From the NCBI RefSeq assembly GCF_022690685.1, contig NZ_JALCYY010000044.1, positions 1-45,947 of the forward strand: DNA of 45,947 nt, written 5' to 3'. This document shows, piece by piece, positions 30,196 through 38,637 of the stretch (position 1 is its first letter; every line of letters begins with the position of its first letter). The position numbers and the translations under genes are program-made. The notes under the pieces are model-generated. The model was given only the letters and a program-made list of their open reading frames with translations, had not been told where the DNA came from and made no database searches. Source of the stretch: Anaeromyxobacter terrae. Its GTDB lineage: Bacteria; Myxococcota; Myxococcia; Myxococcales; Anaeromyxobacteraceae.

Positions 30196-32208
30196 TCACC
30201 CGGTGGGCGCGAGCCGCATCCGCACCCGCGTCCCGCGCTCGACCACCTTGCCCGCCGCCGGCCACTGCTGCACGACCCGCCCCGAGCCGTCGAGCTCCGG
30301 GGCGAGGTCTGCCCGCTCGAGCGAGCGGATCGCCGAGCGCGCAGGCAGGCCGGCGAGCGAGGGCACGGCGACGCTCGCGCCGTCGACGGGGGCGGCCGCG
30401 CGCGCCGCGAGCTCGACGGGGGGCGGGCCCTCCGGCTCCTCCTCGACGGGGGCAGCGGCGGCGAGCGCGAGCCGCTCCGCCTCGGGGCCGGTCGCGGGCA
30501 CGCCCATGAGCCTCATGACGTCCTCCACGATCTCGCGGAAGGCGGGCGCGGCCACCTCGCCGCCGTGCACGTCGCCCTTCGGCTCGTCCAGGAAGACGCC
30601 CACCACCACCCGCGGCGCCTCGGCGGGCGCGAACCCGACGAAGGAGCTGAAGTGCCGGTCGGAGGCGTAGCCGCCGGAGACCGGATCCACCTTGCGCGCG
30701 GTGCCGGTCTTGCCGGCGACCCGCCACCCGGCGAGCCGCGCGCGCTTCCCGGTCCCCTTCGGATCCTCCACCACCCCCACGAGGAAGCGCGTCATCGTCT
30801 CCGCGACGTCCGGCGGGACGGCCTGCCGGACCACCTCCGGCGCCGCCGCCTGGAGCACCTCGCCGGTCGCCGGATCGACGACCCGGCGCACGGCGATGGG
30901 GCGCATGAGCTTGCCGCCGTTCGCGATCGCCGCCATGGCCGTGGTGATCTGGAGCGCGTTCGCGGTGAGGCCGTGGCCGAAGCTCTGGGTCGCGAGCGCC
31001 ACCTCGGAGCGGGGCGGCGGGAGCTGCCCGCGGATCTCGCCGGGGAGGCCGACGCCGGTCTTCTCGCCCAGGCCGAACGCGGCGAGCGACTCGTGGAGCC
31101 CGGCGCGCCCGAGGCGCGCGCCGATCTTGGCGGCGCCGATGTTCGAGCTCACCGCCAGGATCTTCGACGCGCCCGCCCAGCCGAGCGCCTCGTGATCGTG
31201 GATGACGTGCGCGCCGATGGCGTAGCGGCCGTTGCCGCAGTCGATGGGGTCGAGCGGGCGGAGCGCGCCCTGCGCGAGGGCGCCGGCGATGGTGAAGGTC
31301 TTCACCGTCGAGCCGGGCTCGAAGGAGTCGGTGACGGCGCGGTTGCGGAGCTCCGCGCCGCGCTTCGGCGCGTTCGGGTTGTACGGGGGGAAGCTCGCCA
31401 TGGCGAGCACCTCGCCCGTGCGCGGGTCGAGCGCGACCGCCATGCCGGAGAGCGCGCGCGAGCGCTTCACCGCCGCACCGAGCGCGCGCTCCGCCGAGAG
31501 CTGGATGCCCTGGTCGAGCGCGAGCTCGACGCGCGCGCCCTCGCGGGCCTGCCCGGCCGTGGGCGCCTCCCCGAGGACGGTCTTCCCCGCCCCGTCGCGG
31601 AGCGACGGCACCTTCGCAGGCTCGCCGCGCAGCACCTCGTCGAGCCCGAGCTCGACCCCCTCGAGCCCCTCGCCGTCGTCGCCGACGAGCCCGAGGACCT
31701 GGCTCGCGAGCTCGAGCTTCGGGTAGTAGCGGCGCGTCTCCGGGACGAGCGCCAGGCCGCGCACGCGGCTCGCCTTCAGGATCGCCTCGACCTGCGCCGC
31801 CTGCGCGGGCGAGATCCTCCGCGCGATCCAGACGAAGCGGCTGCCCTTGCCGAGCTTCCTGCGGGCGGCGCCCAGGTCGAGCTTCAGCGCCTGGCAGACC
31901 TTCCTGAGCGCCTCTCCGCGGCCGTCCTCCTTCTCGAGGACCACCGGATCCGCGAAGACCGACCGCGCGTCGGCGCTGCCCGCGAGGAGCACGCCCGAGC
32001 GGTCGGTGATGACGCCCCGGCGCGGCTTCAGCACGAGCTGACGCCGGTACTGGTCGACCATCTCCTCGACGAGCGCGTCGCGGCGCAGCACCTGGAGCTG
32101 GAACGCGCGGCCGGCGACGATCGCGAAGCCGGCGGCGAGGAGGACGGCCAGCGCGCCGATCCGGACGGCGATCCAGCGGGTCGCGCGCGGATCGGGCCCC
32201 GGGCGCAA
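30196..32208 (-). CDS. ftsI: FtsI-type class B penicillin-binding protein with C-terminal PASTA domain
   Basis: 670 residues, TTG start three bases after the ftsL-like stop, with GAGAGG upstream. One transmembrane anchor (IGALAVLLAAGFAIVAG), a PBP dimerisation domain with KPRRGVITDRSGVLLA, and a transpeptidase domain with the catalytic STVK (in FEPGSTVKTFTIAG), SSN (VSSNIGAAK) and KTGT (AGKTGTARK) motifs. After about residue 600 comes one PASTA unit (VPSLAGLPARSAIRSLERA, then VVQQWPAAGKVVERGTRV). It crosslinks septal peptidoglycan with FtsW. A single PASTA unit on a Gram-negative FtsI is characteristic of some deltaproteobacteria and of SpoVD-like proteins. Confidence 0.94.
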   Translation of the reverse strand: MRPGPDPRATRWIAVRIGALAVLLAAGFAIVAGRAFQLQVLRRDALVEEMVDQYRRQLVLKPRRGVITDRSGVLLAGSADARSVFADPVVLEKEDGRGEALRKVCQALKLDLGAARRKLGKGSRFVWIARRISPAQAAQVEAILKASRVRGLALVPETRRYYPKLELASQVLGLVGDDGEGLEGVELGLDEVLRGEPAKVPSLRDGAGKTVLGEAPTAGQAREGARVELALDQGIQLSAERALGAAVKRSRALSGMAVALDPRTGEVLAMASFPPYNPNAPKRGAELRNRAVTDSFEPGSTVKTFTIAGALAQGALRPLDPIDCGNGRYAIGAHVIHDHEALGWAGASKILAVSSNIGAAKIGARLGRAGLHESLAAFGLGEKTGVGLPGEIRGQLPPPRSEVALATQSFGHGLTANALQITTAMAAIANGGKLMRPIAVRRVVDPATGEVLQAAAPEVVRQAVPPDVAETMTRFLVGVVEDPKGTGKRARLAGWRVAGKTGTARKVDPVSGGYASDRHFSSFVGFAPAEAPRVVVGVFLDEPKGDVHGGEVAAPAFREIVEDVMRLMGVPATGPEAERLALAAAAPVEEEPEGPPPVELAARAAAPVDGASVAVPSLAGLPARSAIRSLERADLAPELDGSGRVVQQWPAAGKVVERGTRVRMRLAPTG

Positions 32209-32211
32209 AGG

Positions 32212-32721
32212 CTACCTCTCGCGCGGCATGGAGCGGCCTGCCCGCAGCGGGCCCCGGAGCGCGACGCGCTCGGAGTCCGCCGCGGGCCCCGCCGCCGCCC
32301 GCCCAGCCTTCGTGGAGAGGGATGGCTCCGCCGGCCCGGATCGGTGATCCACACCGTCCACGCCCGCCCCGCCCGCGCCCGCCGAAGCGGAGCGCGGGCC
32401 TGCCGCCCACACCGGACCCGAGTCCGGCGGAGCCATTCCCAGCTTGTTCCGAGCGAACTCCTCGAGCGCGCGCGGCGCGCGGAGGGTCTCCACCTCGATG
32501 CGGAGGCGGTCGTGCTCGGAGGTGAGCTTCGTGTGCTCGGCCTGCAGCGCGCCGAGCCGGTATCCCGCCGCGACCACGCGCGTGCGGGACCAGATGTGGA
32601 ACACGCCCAGGACGACGACGAGGAGCGCCGCGATCGCCCCGGTGGCGATGGGCAGCGTGCTCGCGCGCACCGCGGCGCGGGGACGGGCCGCGGCGCGGCG
32701 GCGTGCGGGGGCGCGCCTCAC
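32212..32721 (-). CDS. FtsL-like bitopic division protein
   Basis: 169 residues, GTG overlapping the rsmH stop (GTGA). A very basic cytoplasmic N-terminus ([14 protein letters not shown]), one transmembrane helix ([23 protein letters not shown]), then a coiled coil ([28 protein letters not shown]) and [10 protein letters not shown]. This is the FtsL/LppL pattern and the place (between rsmH and ftsI) is where ftsL sits. FtsL bridges FtsB/FtsQ to FtsWI. The C-terminal 70 residues are Gly/Ala/Arg-rich and disordered, longer than in usual FtsL proteins of about 100-120 residues. Sequence identity with FtsL is low in all lineages, so the name rests on topology and position. Confidence 0.75.
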   Translation of the reverse strand: MRRAPARRRAAARPRAAVRASTLPIATGAIAALLVVVLGVFHIWSRTRVVAAGYRLGALQAEHTKLTSEHDRLRIEVETLRAPRALEEFARNKLGMAPPDSGPVWAAGPRSASAGAGGAGVDGVDHRSGPAEPSLSTKAGRAAAGPAADSERVALRGPLRAGRSMPRER

Positions 32722-33650
32722 CGGATCTTCTCCACCGCGCGCAGCTTCGCGCTCCGGGCGCGGGCGTTCGCCGCGACCTCGTCCTCGGCCGGCACGATCG
32801 CCTTGCGCGTCACGGCCGCGAACGACGCGCGCGCGCCGCAGGCGCACACGGGCAGATCGGGCGGGCAGGTGCAGGCCTGGGTGAGCGCGCGGAAGCGCTC
32901 CTTGACCATCCGGTCCTCCAGCGAGTGGAACGAGATCGCCGCCGCCCGGCCGCCGAGGTTGATCATCGCGGGCAGGCCGTCGAGCCACGCCGCGAGCGCG
33001 CCGAGCTCGTCGTTGACGGCGATGCGGAGCGCCTGGAAGGTGCGGGTGGCGGGGTGGATGCGCCGCGGCCAGGCCTTGCGCGGGATCGCCTTCGAGACGA
33101 TGTCGGCGAGGCGCGCCGTGTCGAGCTTCTCGTCCGTCTCCACCGCGCGCTTCACCGCGCGCGCGATGGGCCGCGCGAACGGCTCCTCGCCGTACTCGCG
33201 GAGGATGCGCGCGAGCTCGCGCTCGTCGATGCGCCGGAGCAGGTCCTCGAGCCGCTCGCCCTCGTCGCCCATGCGCATGTCGAGCGGGCCGGGGCGCGAG
33301 AACGAGAAGCCGCGCTCCGCCTGGTCGAGCTGGGGGGACGAGACGCCGAGGTCCACGAGGGCGCCGTCGACGCCCGCGAGCCCGAGCGCGGAGAGCACGT
33401 TCTTCGCGTCGCGGAAGTCGGCGCGCACCGCGCGGAACGCCTCGCCCCAGCGCGCGAGGCGCGCGGAGGCGGCGGCGAGGGCGCGCGGGTCCTTGTCGAG
33501 GCCGATCACGCGCGCACCCCGCTCGAGCAGGAGCTCCGAGTGGCCGCCGCCGCCGAGCGTCCCGTCGAGCAGGAGCTTGCCCGGCTCGGGGCGCAGGATC
33601 TCGACGACCTCTCTCGCGAGTACCGAAGCATGGACGAATTCCCCGCTCAC
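32718..33650 (-). CDS. rsmH: 16S rRNA (cytosine-1402-N4) methyltransferase
   Basis: 310 residues, GTG overlapping the STAS gene stop (GTGA). RsmH/MraW motifs: [13 protein letters not shown], the SAM loop [53 protein letters not shown] and [16 protein letters not shown]. It methylates N4 of C1402 in 16S rRNA. The C-terminus has several cysteines ([13 protein letters not shown]), the RsmH zinc-like segment. Standard gene of the dcw cluster. Confidence 0.96.
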   Translation of the reverse strand: MSGEFVHASVLAREVVEILRPEPGKLLLDGTLGGGGHSELLLERGARVIGLDKDPRALAAASARLARWGEAFRAVRADFRDAKNVLSALGLAGVDGALVDLGVSSPQLDQAERGFSFSRPGPLDMRMGDEGERLEDLLRRIDERELARILREYGEEPFARPIARAVKRAVETDEKLDTARLADIVSKAIPRKAWPRRIHPATRTFQALRIAVNDELGALAAWLDGLPAMINLGGRAAAISFHSLEDRMVKERFRALTQACTCPPDLPVCACGARASFAAVTRKAIVPAEDEVAANARARSAKLRAVEKIR

Positions 33651-33949
33651 GCCGCCCGGAAGGCCGCCTCCACGTCCTCGAACAGCTCGAGGTGTCCGCC
33701 CGCGCCGCCGGCGTGGACGAGATCACGGACGTAACGGCTCGCCCCCGCCGCGCGCAGCCCGGGGATCGCCTTGAGGAGCGCCGCGCCCGCGTAGTGGAGG
33801 TGCGTCACGTTCTTGAGGTCGATGACCACGCGGCGCCCGTCGTCGCGCGCGCGCCGCGCGATCGCGGCGATCGCCGACAGCTCGTCCTTCGTGAGCTCGT
33901 CCACGCCGCGGATGATCGTCACGTCGTCCTGGTGCCTCGCCTCGAACAT
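33647..33949 (-). CDS. STAS-domain protein inserted between mraZ and rsmH
   Basis: 100 residues from the ATG at 33949, with AAGGAGG six bases upstream. The whole protein is a single STAS (anti-sigma-factor antagonist-like) fold: [65 protein letters not shown]. In SpoIIAA-type antagonists the segment after the second strand carries a phosphorylatable Ser in an Asp-Ser-Ser-Gly context; here it reads HYAG, so classical kinase/phosphatase switching is unlikely. It is between mraZ (26 bases) and rsmH (overlap), so it is expressed as part of the cluster. The role in division is unknown. Confidence 0.85.
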   Translation of the reverse strand: MFEARHQDDVTIIRGVDELTKDELSAIAAIARRARDDGRRVVIDLKNVTHLHYAGAALLKAIPGLRAAGASRYVRDLVHAGGAGGHLELFEDVEAAFRAA

Positions 33950-33975
33950 CGCCCGCCTCCTTCTCCCTGCGCCCG

Positions 33976-34413
33976 CTAGACCTTCCCGAAGAAGTCGACC
34001 ACCTGGTCGCTCGGGATCTCCTCGGCCACCTGCGCCTCGTAGGCGGCCTTGTCGTAGAGGTGGATGGTCCGACCCATCCCCACCCAGACGACGTCCTTCT
34101 GCAGCCCCGCCCACTCGCGCAGCGCCGGCGGGACGAGGACGCGGCCGTTCGCGTCGAGGTCCACCTCGTGCGCGGAGGACACGAACTTGAGGACGCTCCG
34201 CTGCGTCCTCGCGTCGAGCGGGGAGGCGTCCATCACCTTCTTCACGAGCTCGTTCCAGACCGACTGCGGGAGCGCCTGCACCGCCCGCCAGTGCGGGTAC
34301 TGCATGAGCACGATCCGCGGCTCGCCCGCCGCGGCCAGCGCCTCGCGGAACTTCACCGGGAGGCTCGTTCGCCCCTTCGCGTCGATCGCGTGGTTGAAGG
34401 TTCCGAAGAACAC
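33976..34413 (-). CDS. mraZ: MraZ, transcriptional regulator of the dcw cluster
   Basis: 145 residues from the GTG at 34413, chosen because the family begins exactly here (FFGTFNHAIDAKGRTSLPVKF); the open frame continues to 34503 but that region holds the promoter. Two SpoVT/AbrB-like units are visible: the first at residues 1-50, the second at about 80-120 (HEVDLDANGRVLVPPALREWAG). In E. coli MraZ binds TGGG repeats in its own promoter region and represses the cluster. It is the first gene of the operon. Confidence 0.95.
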   Translation of the reverse strand: MFFGTFNHAIDAKGRTSLPVKFREALAAAGEPRIVLMQYPHWRAVQALPQSVWNELVKKVMDASPLDARTQRSVLKFVSSAHEVDLDANGRVLVPPALREWAGLQKDVVWVGMGRTIHLYDKAAYEAQVAEEIPSDQVVDFFGKV

Positions 34414-34447
34414 GGGCTGGCCGATCCTGCCGCTCTGATCCGCTGCT

Positions 34448-34462
34448 TGCCACTTTTTCCCA
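34448..34462 (-). promoter_or_regulatory. Candidate MraZ-binding direct repeats
   Basis: On the minus strand, TGGGA and TGGCA lie exactly ten bases apart (TGGGA, five bases, TGGCA), each inside a longer AGTGGSA match. E. coli MraZ binds TGGGN direct repeats with five-base spacers, and mollicute MraZ boxes contain AAAGTG; both patterns are echoed here. They lie just downstream of the -10 element, before the mraZ start. Confidence 0.55.
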
Positions 34463-34474
34463 CTGAATGGTCCC

Positions 34475-34503
34475 GATCTACGGACAACGGCCGGCGAAGT
34501 CAA
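34475..34503 (-). promoter_or_regulatory. Promoter of the dcw cluster (PmraZ)
   Basis: On the minus strand TTGACT (-35, positions 34503-34498) is separated by 17 bases from TAGATC (-10, 34480-34475). The -35 matches five of six consensus bases with ideal spacing; the -10 is weaker. It lies 62 bases before the mraZ GTG, with the MraZ-like repeats immediately downstream. Confidence 0.6.
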
Positions 34504-34750
34504 CGGGCGCCCGGATCAGCCGTTTCACGGCCTGGCAATGCGTTCAGCGCGGGATCACGGCCGGTGGGTGTAGGTGTTCGCGCACACGCGACCGGCAGGC
34601 GCCTGGGTCCCGTGGGGTCGCCCGAAGGCTTGCTCGGGAGGCTGCCCGAGCGGGAGTGGGAAGGCGGTGCGAGGGGGCTCGGCAGGGGCCGATCTGGATC
34701 AGCCGGGAGGCTCGAGCGGGGGTCGCCGGCGGCTCGTCAGGGGCCGATCG

Positions 34751-34915
<165 letters not shown>

Positions 34916-35005
34916 GTCTCGTTCCTTCGCCCCGCCCCGTCCGTCCCATTGCTCCCCGCCGGGTCCCTCCGTCATCCTGCCCGACCACCCCAGCGCGAGG
35001 TCGCC

Positions 35006-35827
35006 ATGCCTTCACTCAAAGGGAAGACGCTCTTCATCACCGGCGCGAGCCGGGGCATCGGCAAGGCGATCGGGATCGCCGCGGCGCGCGAGGGCGCCAA
35101 CGTGGTGGTGGCGGCGAAGTCGAGCGTCCCGAACCCCAAGCTGCCCGGGACCATCCAGGAGACCGCCCGCGAGATCGAGGCCGCCGGCGGCAAGGCGCTC
35201 GCGGTCCACTGCGACATCCGCGACGAGGCGGAGATCGCGACGGCGGTGAAGGCGGCGGCGGAGCGGTTCGGGGGGATCGACGTGCTCGTGAACAACGCGA
35301 GCGCGATCTTCCTCGCCGGCACCGTCGAGACGCCGATGAAGCGCTACGACCTCATGCACCAGGTGAACGCGCGCGGGACCTTCGCCTGCTCTCAGGCGTG
35401 CATCCCGCTCCTCGAGAAGAGCGCGAACCCGCACATCCTGAACCTCTCGCCGCCGCTCTCGCTGAACCCGCGCTGGTTCGCGCCGCACGTCGCCTACACG
35501 ATGGCGAAGTACGGCATGAGCCTGTGCGTGCTCGGGATGGCCGAGGAGCTGCGCGACAAGGGGATCGCGGTGAACGCGCTCTGGCCGCGCACCGTCATCG
35601 CCACCGCGGCGCTGAACCTGCTCGGCGGCGAGGAGACCGCGAGGCACGGCCGCACGCCCGAGATCGTCGCCGACGCGGCGGTCGCGATCCTGAAGCGCGG
35701 GAGCCGGAGCTGCACCGGCAACTTCTTCATCGATGAGGACGTGCTGCGCGAGGAGGGCGTCACCGACCTCGCGCGCTACGCGGTGAAGCCCGGCGAGGAG
35801 CTCATGCCGGACCTGTTCCTCGACTGA
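35006..35827 (+). CDS. HSDL2-like short-chain dehydrogenase/reductase
   Basis: 273 residues, ATG after GCGAGGTCGCC. The dinucleotide loop is TGASRGIG, followed by VLVNNAS and the active-site Y164-x3-K168 (AYTMAKYG); the catalytic Ser region is LNLSPPLS. The C-terminus (TGNFFIDEDVLREEG, then PGEELMPDLFLD) is characteristic of the hydroxysteroid-dehydrogenase-like protein 2 group, here without the SCP2 domain. The long insertion NPKLPGTIQETAREIEAAG is typical of that group. Substrate unknown, possibly a lipid or acyl-CoA derivative. Convergent with the ABC importer. Confidence 0.9.
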   Translation: MPSLKGKTLFITGASRGIGKAIGIAAAREGANVVVAAKSSVPNPKLPGTIQETAREIEAAGGKALAVHCDIRDEAEIATAVKAAAERFGGIDVLVNNASAIFLAGTVETPMKRYDLMHQVNARGTFACSQACIPLLEKSANPHILNLSPPLSLNPRWFAPHVAYTMAKYGMSLCVLGMAEELRDKGIAVNALWPRTVIATAALNLLGGEETARHGRTPEIVADAAVAILKRGSRSCTGNFFIDEDVLREEGVTDLARYAVKPGEELMPDLFLD

Positions 35828-35862
35828 GCGGTCGGGGTGGGCGTCAGGACCCGGCCGCTCAG
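35824..35862. terminator. Shared hairpin spanning both convergent stop codons
   Basis: CTGAGCGGTCGGG at 35824-35836 pairs with CCCGGCCGCTCAG at 35850-35862 (one T-G wobble, 13-base arms, 13-base loop). The stop codon of the SDR gene lies in one arm and that of the ABC ATPase gene in the other, so the element probably terminates transcription from both sides. Confidence 0.65.
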
Positions 35863-36674
35863 TCCGCCGTCGCCCCGCCCACCTCGGCCTGCGCGTGCCG
35901 CGCCTGCTCCTCCATCACCATCTGCGAGATCTCGCGCTTCAGCGCGTTGAACTCGGGCGCGGCGGGGTCGCGCGGGCGGGGGAGCGTCACCGGGACGATC
36001 CGCTTCACGGTGCCGGGGCGGTAGGTCATCACCACCACGCGGTCGGCGAGGTAGATCGACTCCTCGATCCCGTGCGTGACGAAGACGATGGTCTTGCGGA
36101 GCTTCGCCCAGATGCGGAGCAGCTCGTCCTGGAGGTTGCGGCGGGTGAGCGCGTCGAGCGCGCCGAACGGCTCGTCCATGAGGAGCATGGGCGAGTCGAT
36201 GGCGAGCACGCGCGCGATGGCGACGCGCTGGCGCATCCCGCCGGAGAGGTCCTTGGGGAAGCGGTCGCGGAACTCGCGCAGGTTGAGCATGGCGAGGAGC
36301 GCGTCCACCCGCTCGCGCCGCTCGCGCGCCGGCACCTTCGCCATCTCGAGCCCGAAGGCGACGTTCTTCTCGACCGTCATCCACGGGAAGAGCGCGTACT
36401 CCTGGAACACCATCGCCCGGTCCGGGCCCGGCGCGGTCACGGCGCGCCCGTTCGCGACGATGCTGCCCGAGGTCGGCGGCGAGAAGCCGGCGATGGCGTT
36501 GAGGAGCGTGGACTTCCCGCAGCCCGAAGGCCCGAGCAGGCAGACGAGCTCGCCCGGCTCCACGTCGAGGTCGATCCCGTCGAGGGCGAGGACCTCGCCC
36601 TCGCTCCCGCTGAACACCTTGCGGACGCCGCGGACCTGGATGGCGGGCGCGCCGCCCGCGAGGGCCGCGGCCAT
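35859..36674 (-). CDS. ABC importer ATPase, NitT/TauT type
   Basis: 271 residues, ATG overlapping the permease stop by one base (TGATG). Walker A GPSGCGKST, Q-loop FQEYALFPW, signature LSGGMRQRVAIARVL, Walker B MLLMDEPFGALD, and switch His in VTHGIEESIYLADRV. The Tyr-Arg-Pro-Gly-Thr segment (VMTYRPGTVKRIVPV) after the switch is typical of the nitrate/taurine/sulfonate group (TauB, SsuB). It powers the permease next door. Confidence 0.93.
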   Translation of the reverse strand: MAAALAGGAPAIQVRGVRKVFSGSEGEVLALDGIDLDVEPGELVCLLGPSGCGKSTLLNAIAGFSPPTSGSIVANGRAVTAPGPDRAMVFQEYALFPWMTVEKNVAFGLEMAKVPARERRERVDALLAMLNLREFRDRFPKDLSGGMRQRVAIARVLAIDSPMLLMDEPFGALDALTRRNLQDELLRIWAKLRKTIVFVTHGIEESIYLADRVVVMTYRPGTVKRIVPVTLPRPRDPAAPEFNALKREISQMVMEEQARHAQAEVGGATAD

Positions 36675-37501
36675 CACCCCTCCACCCCGCGGTGCCAGCG
36701 CAGGAGCCACGCGTTGAGGCGGTTCATGCCCACGTCGATGCCGAGCCCCGCGAGCCCGATGCTGATCATCCCGGCGATCACCTTGTCCGACCAGAAGTAC
36801 TCGCGCGCCTCGAGGATCCGGTAACCGAGCCCGGAGTTCACCGCGATCATCTCGGCGACGATCACCACGATGAAGGCGACGCCGAAGCCGATGCGCACGC
36901 CGGCGAGGATGTAGGGCATCGCCGCGGGCACCATCACGCGCCAGAACAGCGTCCACTCGGAGGCGCCGAGGTTGCGGGCGGCGCGCACGTAGATGGCGTC
37001 CACGTTCCGGACGCCGGCGATGGTGTTCATGAGGATGGGGAAGAAGGCGCCCAGGGAGATGAGGAAGAACGCCGGCGGGTTGCCGAGGCCGAACCAGAGG
37101 ATCGCGAGCGGGATGAACGCGATGGGCGGGATGGGCCGGACGATCTGCACGAGCGGGTTCATGAGCTCGTACACCATGGGCTTCGCGCCCATGAGCAGCC
37201 CGAGCGGCAGCGCGAGCACGAGCCCGACCGCGAACCCGCCCGCGACGCGGATGAGGCTCGCGAGCGCGTCGTGCGGCAGCTCGCCGGAGAAGATCCAGCG
37301 GAGCCGGCTCCCCTCCGCCGGATCGTACGGCGCGAGCGGGCGGGCGTAGTCGATCCAGCGGACGAGCACCTGCGACGGCGCGGGCAGGATGATGGGCGAG
37401 ACCCAGCCCGCGCGCGAGATCCCCTCCCACGCGAGGAGCACGATCGCGGGGACGAGGAGCTGGCGCGCGAGCCGGGTCGCGCTGGAGCCGGCGGTCTTCA
37501 C
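36674..37501 (-). CDS. ABC importer permease, NitT/TauT (SsuC/TauC) type
   Basis: 275 residues, GTG overlapping the binding-protein stop (GTGA). Six hydrophobic segments, with the EAA loop (RAARNLGASEWTLFWRVMVPAAMPYILAG, read in parts) that docks on the ATPase. ILPAPSQVL near the N-terminus and the IPPIAFIPLAILWFGLG segment are typical of SsuC/TauC-like permeases. It forms a homodimeric channel in the inner membrane. Confidence 0.93.
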   Translation of the reverse strand: MKTAGSSATRLARQLLVPAIVLLAWEGISRAGWVSPIILPAPSQVLVRWIDYARPLAPYDPAEGSRLRWIFSGELPHDALASLIRVAGGFAVGLVLALPLGLLMGAKPMVYELMNPLVQIVRPIPPIAFIPLAILWFGLGNPPAFFLISLGAFFPILMNTIAGVRNVDAIYVRAARNLGASEWTLFWRVMVPAAMPYILAGVRIGFGVAFIVVIVAEMIAVNSGLGYRILEAREYFWSDKVIAGMISIGLAGLGIDVGMNRLNAWLLRWHRGVEG

Positions 37502-38460
37502 TTCTCGAACTTCGCCTTGGCCTTCTGGAGCAGATCGAGCTTCACCCACTCGGACGCCTTCGGCGCGCGCTGCATCTTGCCGACGCCGTACTTCATCATG
37601 AGGTCGGTCGTCGTCTGGACGTGCTCCACGGTGATGTCGTGCGTGAAGGGCGAGTTGGCGATGGCGTCCTTGTAGTCCTGGCTCGTGATCTGGCCCTTGA
37701 ACATCTGCTCGACGACGTACTTCTCGGCGAACTTGGGATCGGCGAGGAACTTGTTCGTCGCGTCCACGAAGCAGTCGAGCACGCGCTGCGCGACGTCCGG
37801 CTTCTCCTTGTAGAGCTTCTCGGTCATCACGAGCGCGCGCACCGGCTCGCCGAGCGGCGTGTCGTAGGGCTTCATGATCTCGCGGCCGAAGCCCTTGTTG
37901 ATGGCCTGCGACGACTGCGGCTCGGACTGGCACATCGCGTCGATCTGCTTCTGCATGAGCGCCTGGTTCAAGTCCGCGAAGGGAAGGTAGACGAGCTGGA
38001 CGTCCTTGCCGGGCTTGTCCGCCCAGGTGAGCCCGTGCTTCGAGAGCTCGGCGAGGAGCAGGAGCTCCTGCGCCCCGCCGCGCGCGACGCCGACCTTCTT
38101 GCCCTTCAGATCGGCCACCGACTTGATGGGCGCGTCCGTCGCGGCGACGAGCCGGGCGCCGCCCTTCGCGAACCCGGCGACGATGTAGATCTGCCCGCCG
38201 CCGGCGCGGTTCGCGATGGCGGCGTCGGCGGCGCTCGCGGCGAGGTCCACCTCGCCCTTCACGATGGCGGGGAAGATGTCGATGCCCTTCGGGAAGACGA
38301 TCTCCTCGACCTTGAGGCCGAACTTCCCGCAGTGGTCCTTCATGTACGAGACCGCGCCGTAGTGCGCGAACTTGAGGTTGCCGAGGCGGACGACGTCCTC
38401 CGCGCGGGCAGGCCCGGCGAGCGCGAGCGCGAGCGCGGCGAGGGCGACGAGACGGGTCAT
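37498..38460 (-). CDS. ABC substrate-binding protein, NMT1/SsuA-like
   Basis: 320 residues from the ATG at 38460, with GGAGG about nine bases upstream. Signal peptide MTRLVALAALALALAGPARA; mature protein is a type-2 periplasmic binding fold of the NMT1/THI5/SsuA group: VRLGNLKFAHYGAVSYMKDH, IVKGEVDLAASAADAAIANRAGGG, DLKGKKVGVARGGAQELLL. It lacks a Cys lipobox, so it is soluble in the periplasm. Such proteins bind nitrate, taurine, sulfonates or thiamine-pyrimidine-like compounds; the ligand is not deducible and no biosynthetic neighbour narrows it. First gene of the importer operon. Confidence 0.9.
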   Translation of the reverse strand: MTRLVALAALALALAGPARAEDVVRLGNLKFAHYGAVSYMKDHCGKFGLKVEEIVFPKGIDIFPAIVKGEVDLAASAADAAIANRAGGGQIYIVAGFAKGGARLVAATDAPIKSVADLKGKKVGVARGGAQELLLLAELSKHGLTWADKPGKDVQLVYLPFADLNQALMQKQIDAMCQSEPQSSQAINKGFGREIMKPYDTPLGEPVRALVMTEKLYKEKPDVAQRVLDCFVDATNKFLADPKFAEKYVVEQMFKGQITSQDYKDAIANSPFTHDITVEHVQTTTDLMMKYGVGKMQRAPKASEWVKLDLLQKAKAKFEK

Positions 38461-38637
38461 GAGGGGATCCTCCGATGGGCGTCGCGGCACAGCTCCACCG
38501 AGACCGACGCGGGGCGTACACGCTGGCTTACGCCGCGAGCGAGGCCCTCGCCGGTCCCCCATGGGGCGTCCGGGCAGGCGGCGGGGCTGCATCGATGACG
38601 CGTCACGGCGAAGCGTGCGCCCCGCCCGGAGTGGCGG

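Noticed and set aside
35006-35827. Assigning a steroid substrate to the HSDL2-like protein
   Set aside because: The family name reflects homology only; there is no supporting neighbour.
38461-38637. Riboswitch (for example TPP) upstream of the ABC importer, suggested by the NMT1/THI5-like binding protein
   Set aside because: None of the conserved TPP core segments were found by eye.
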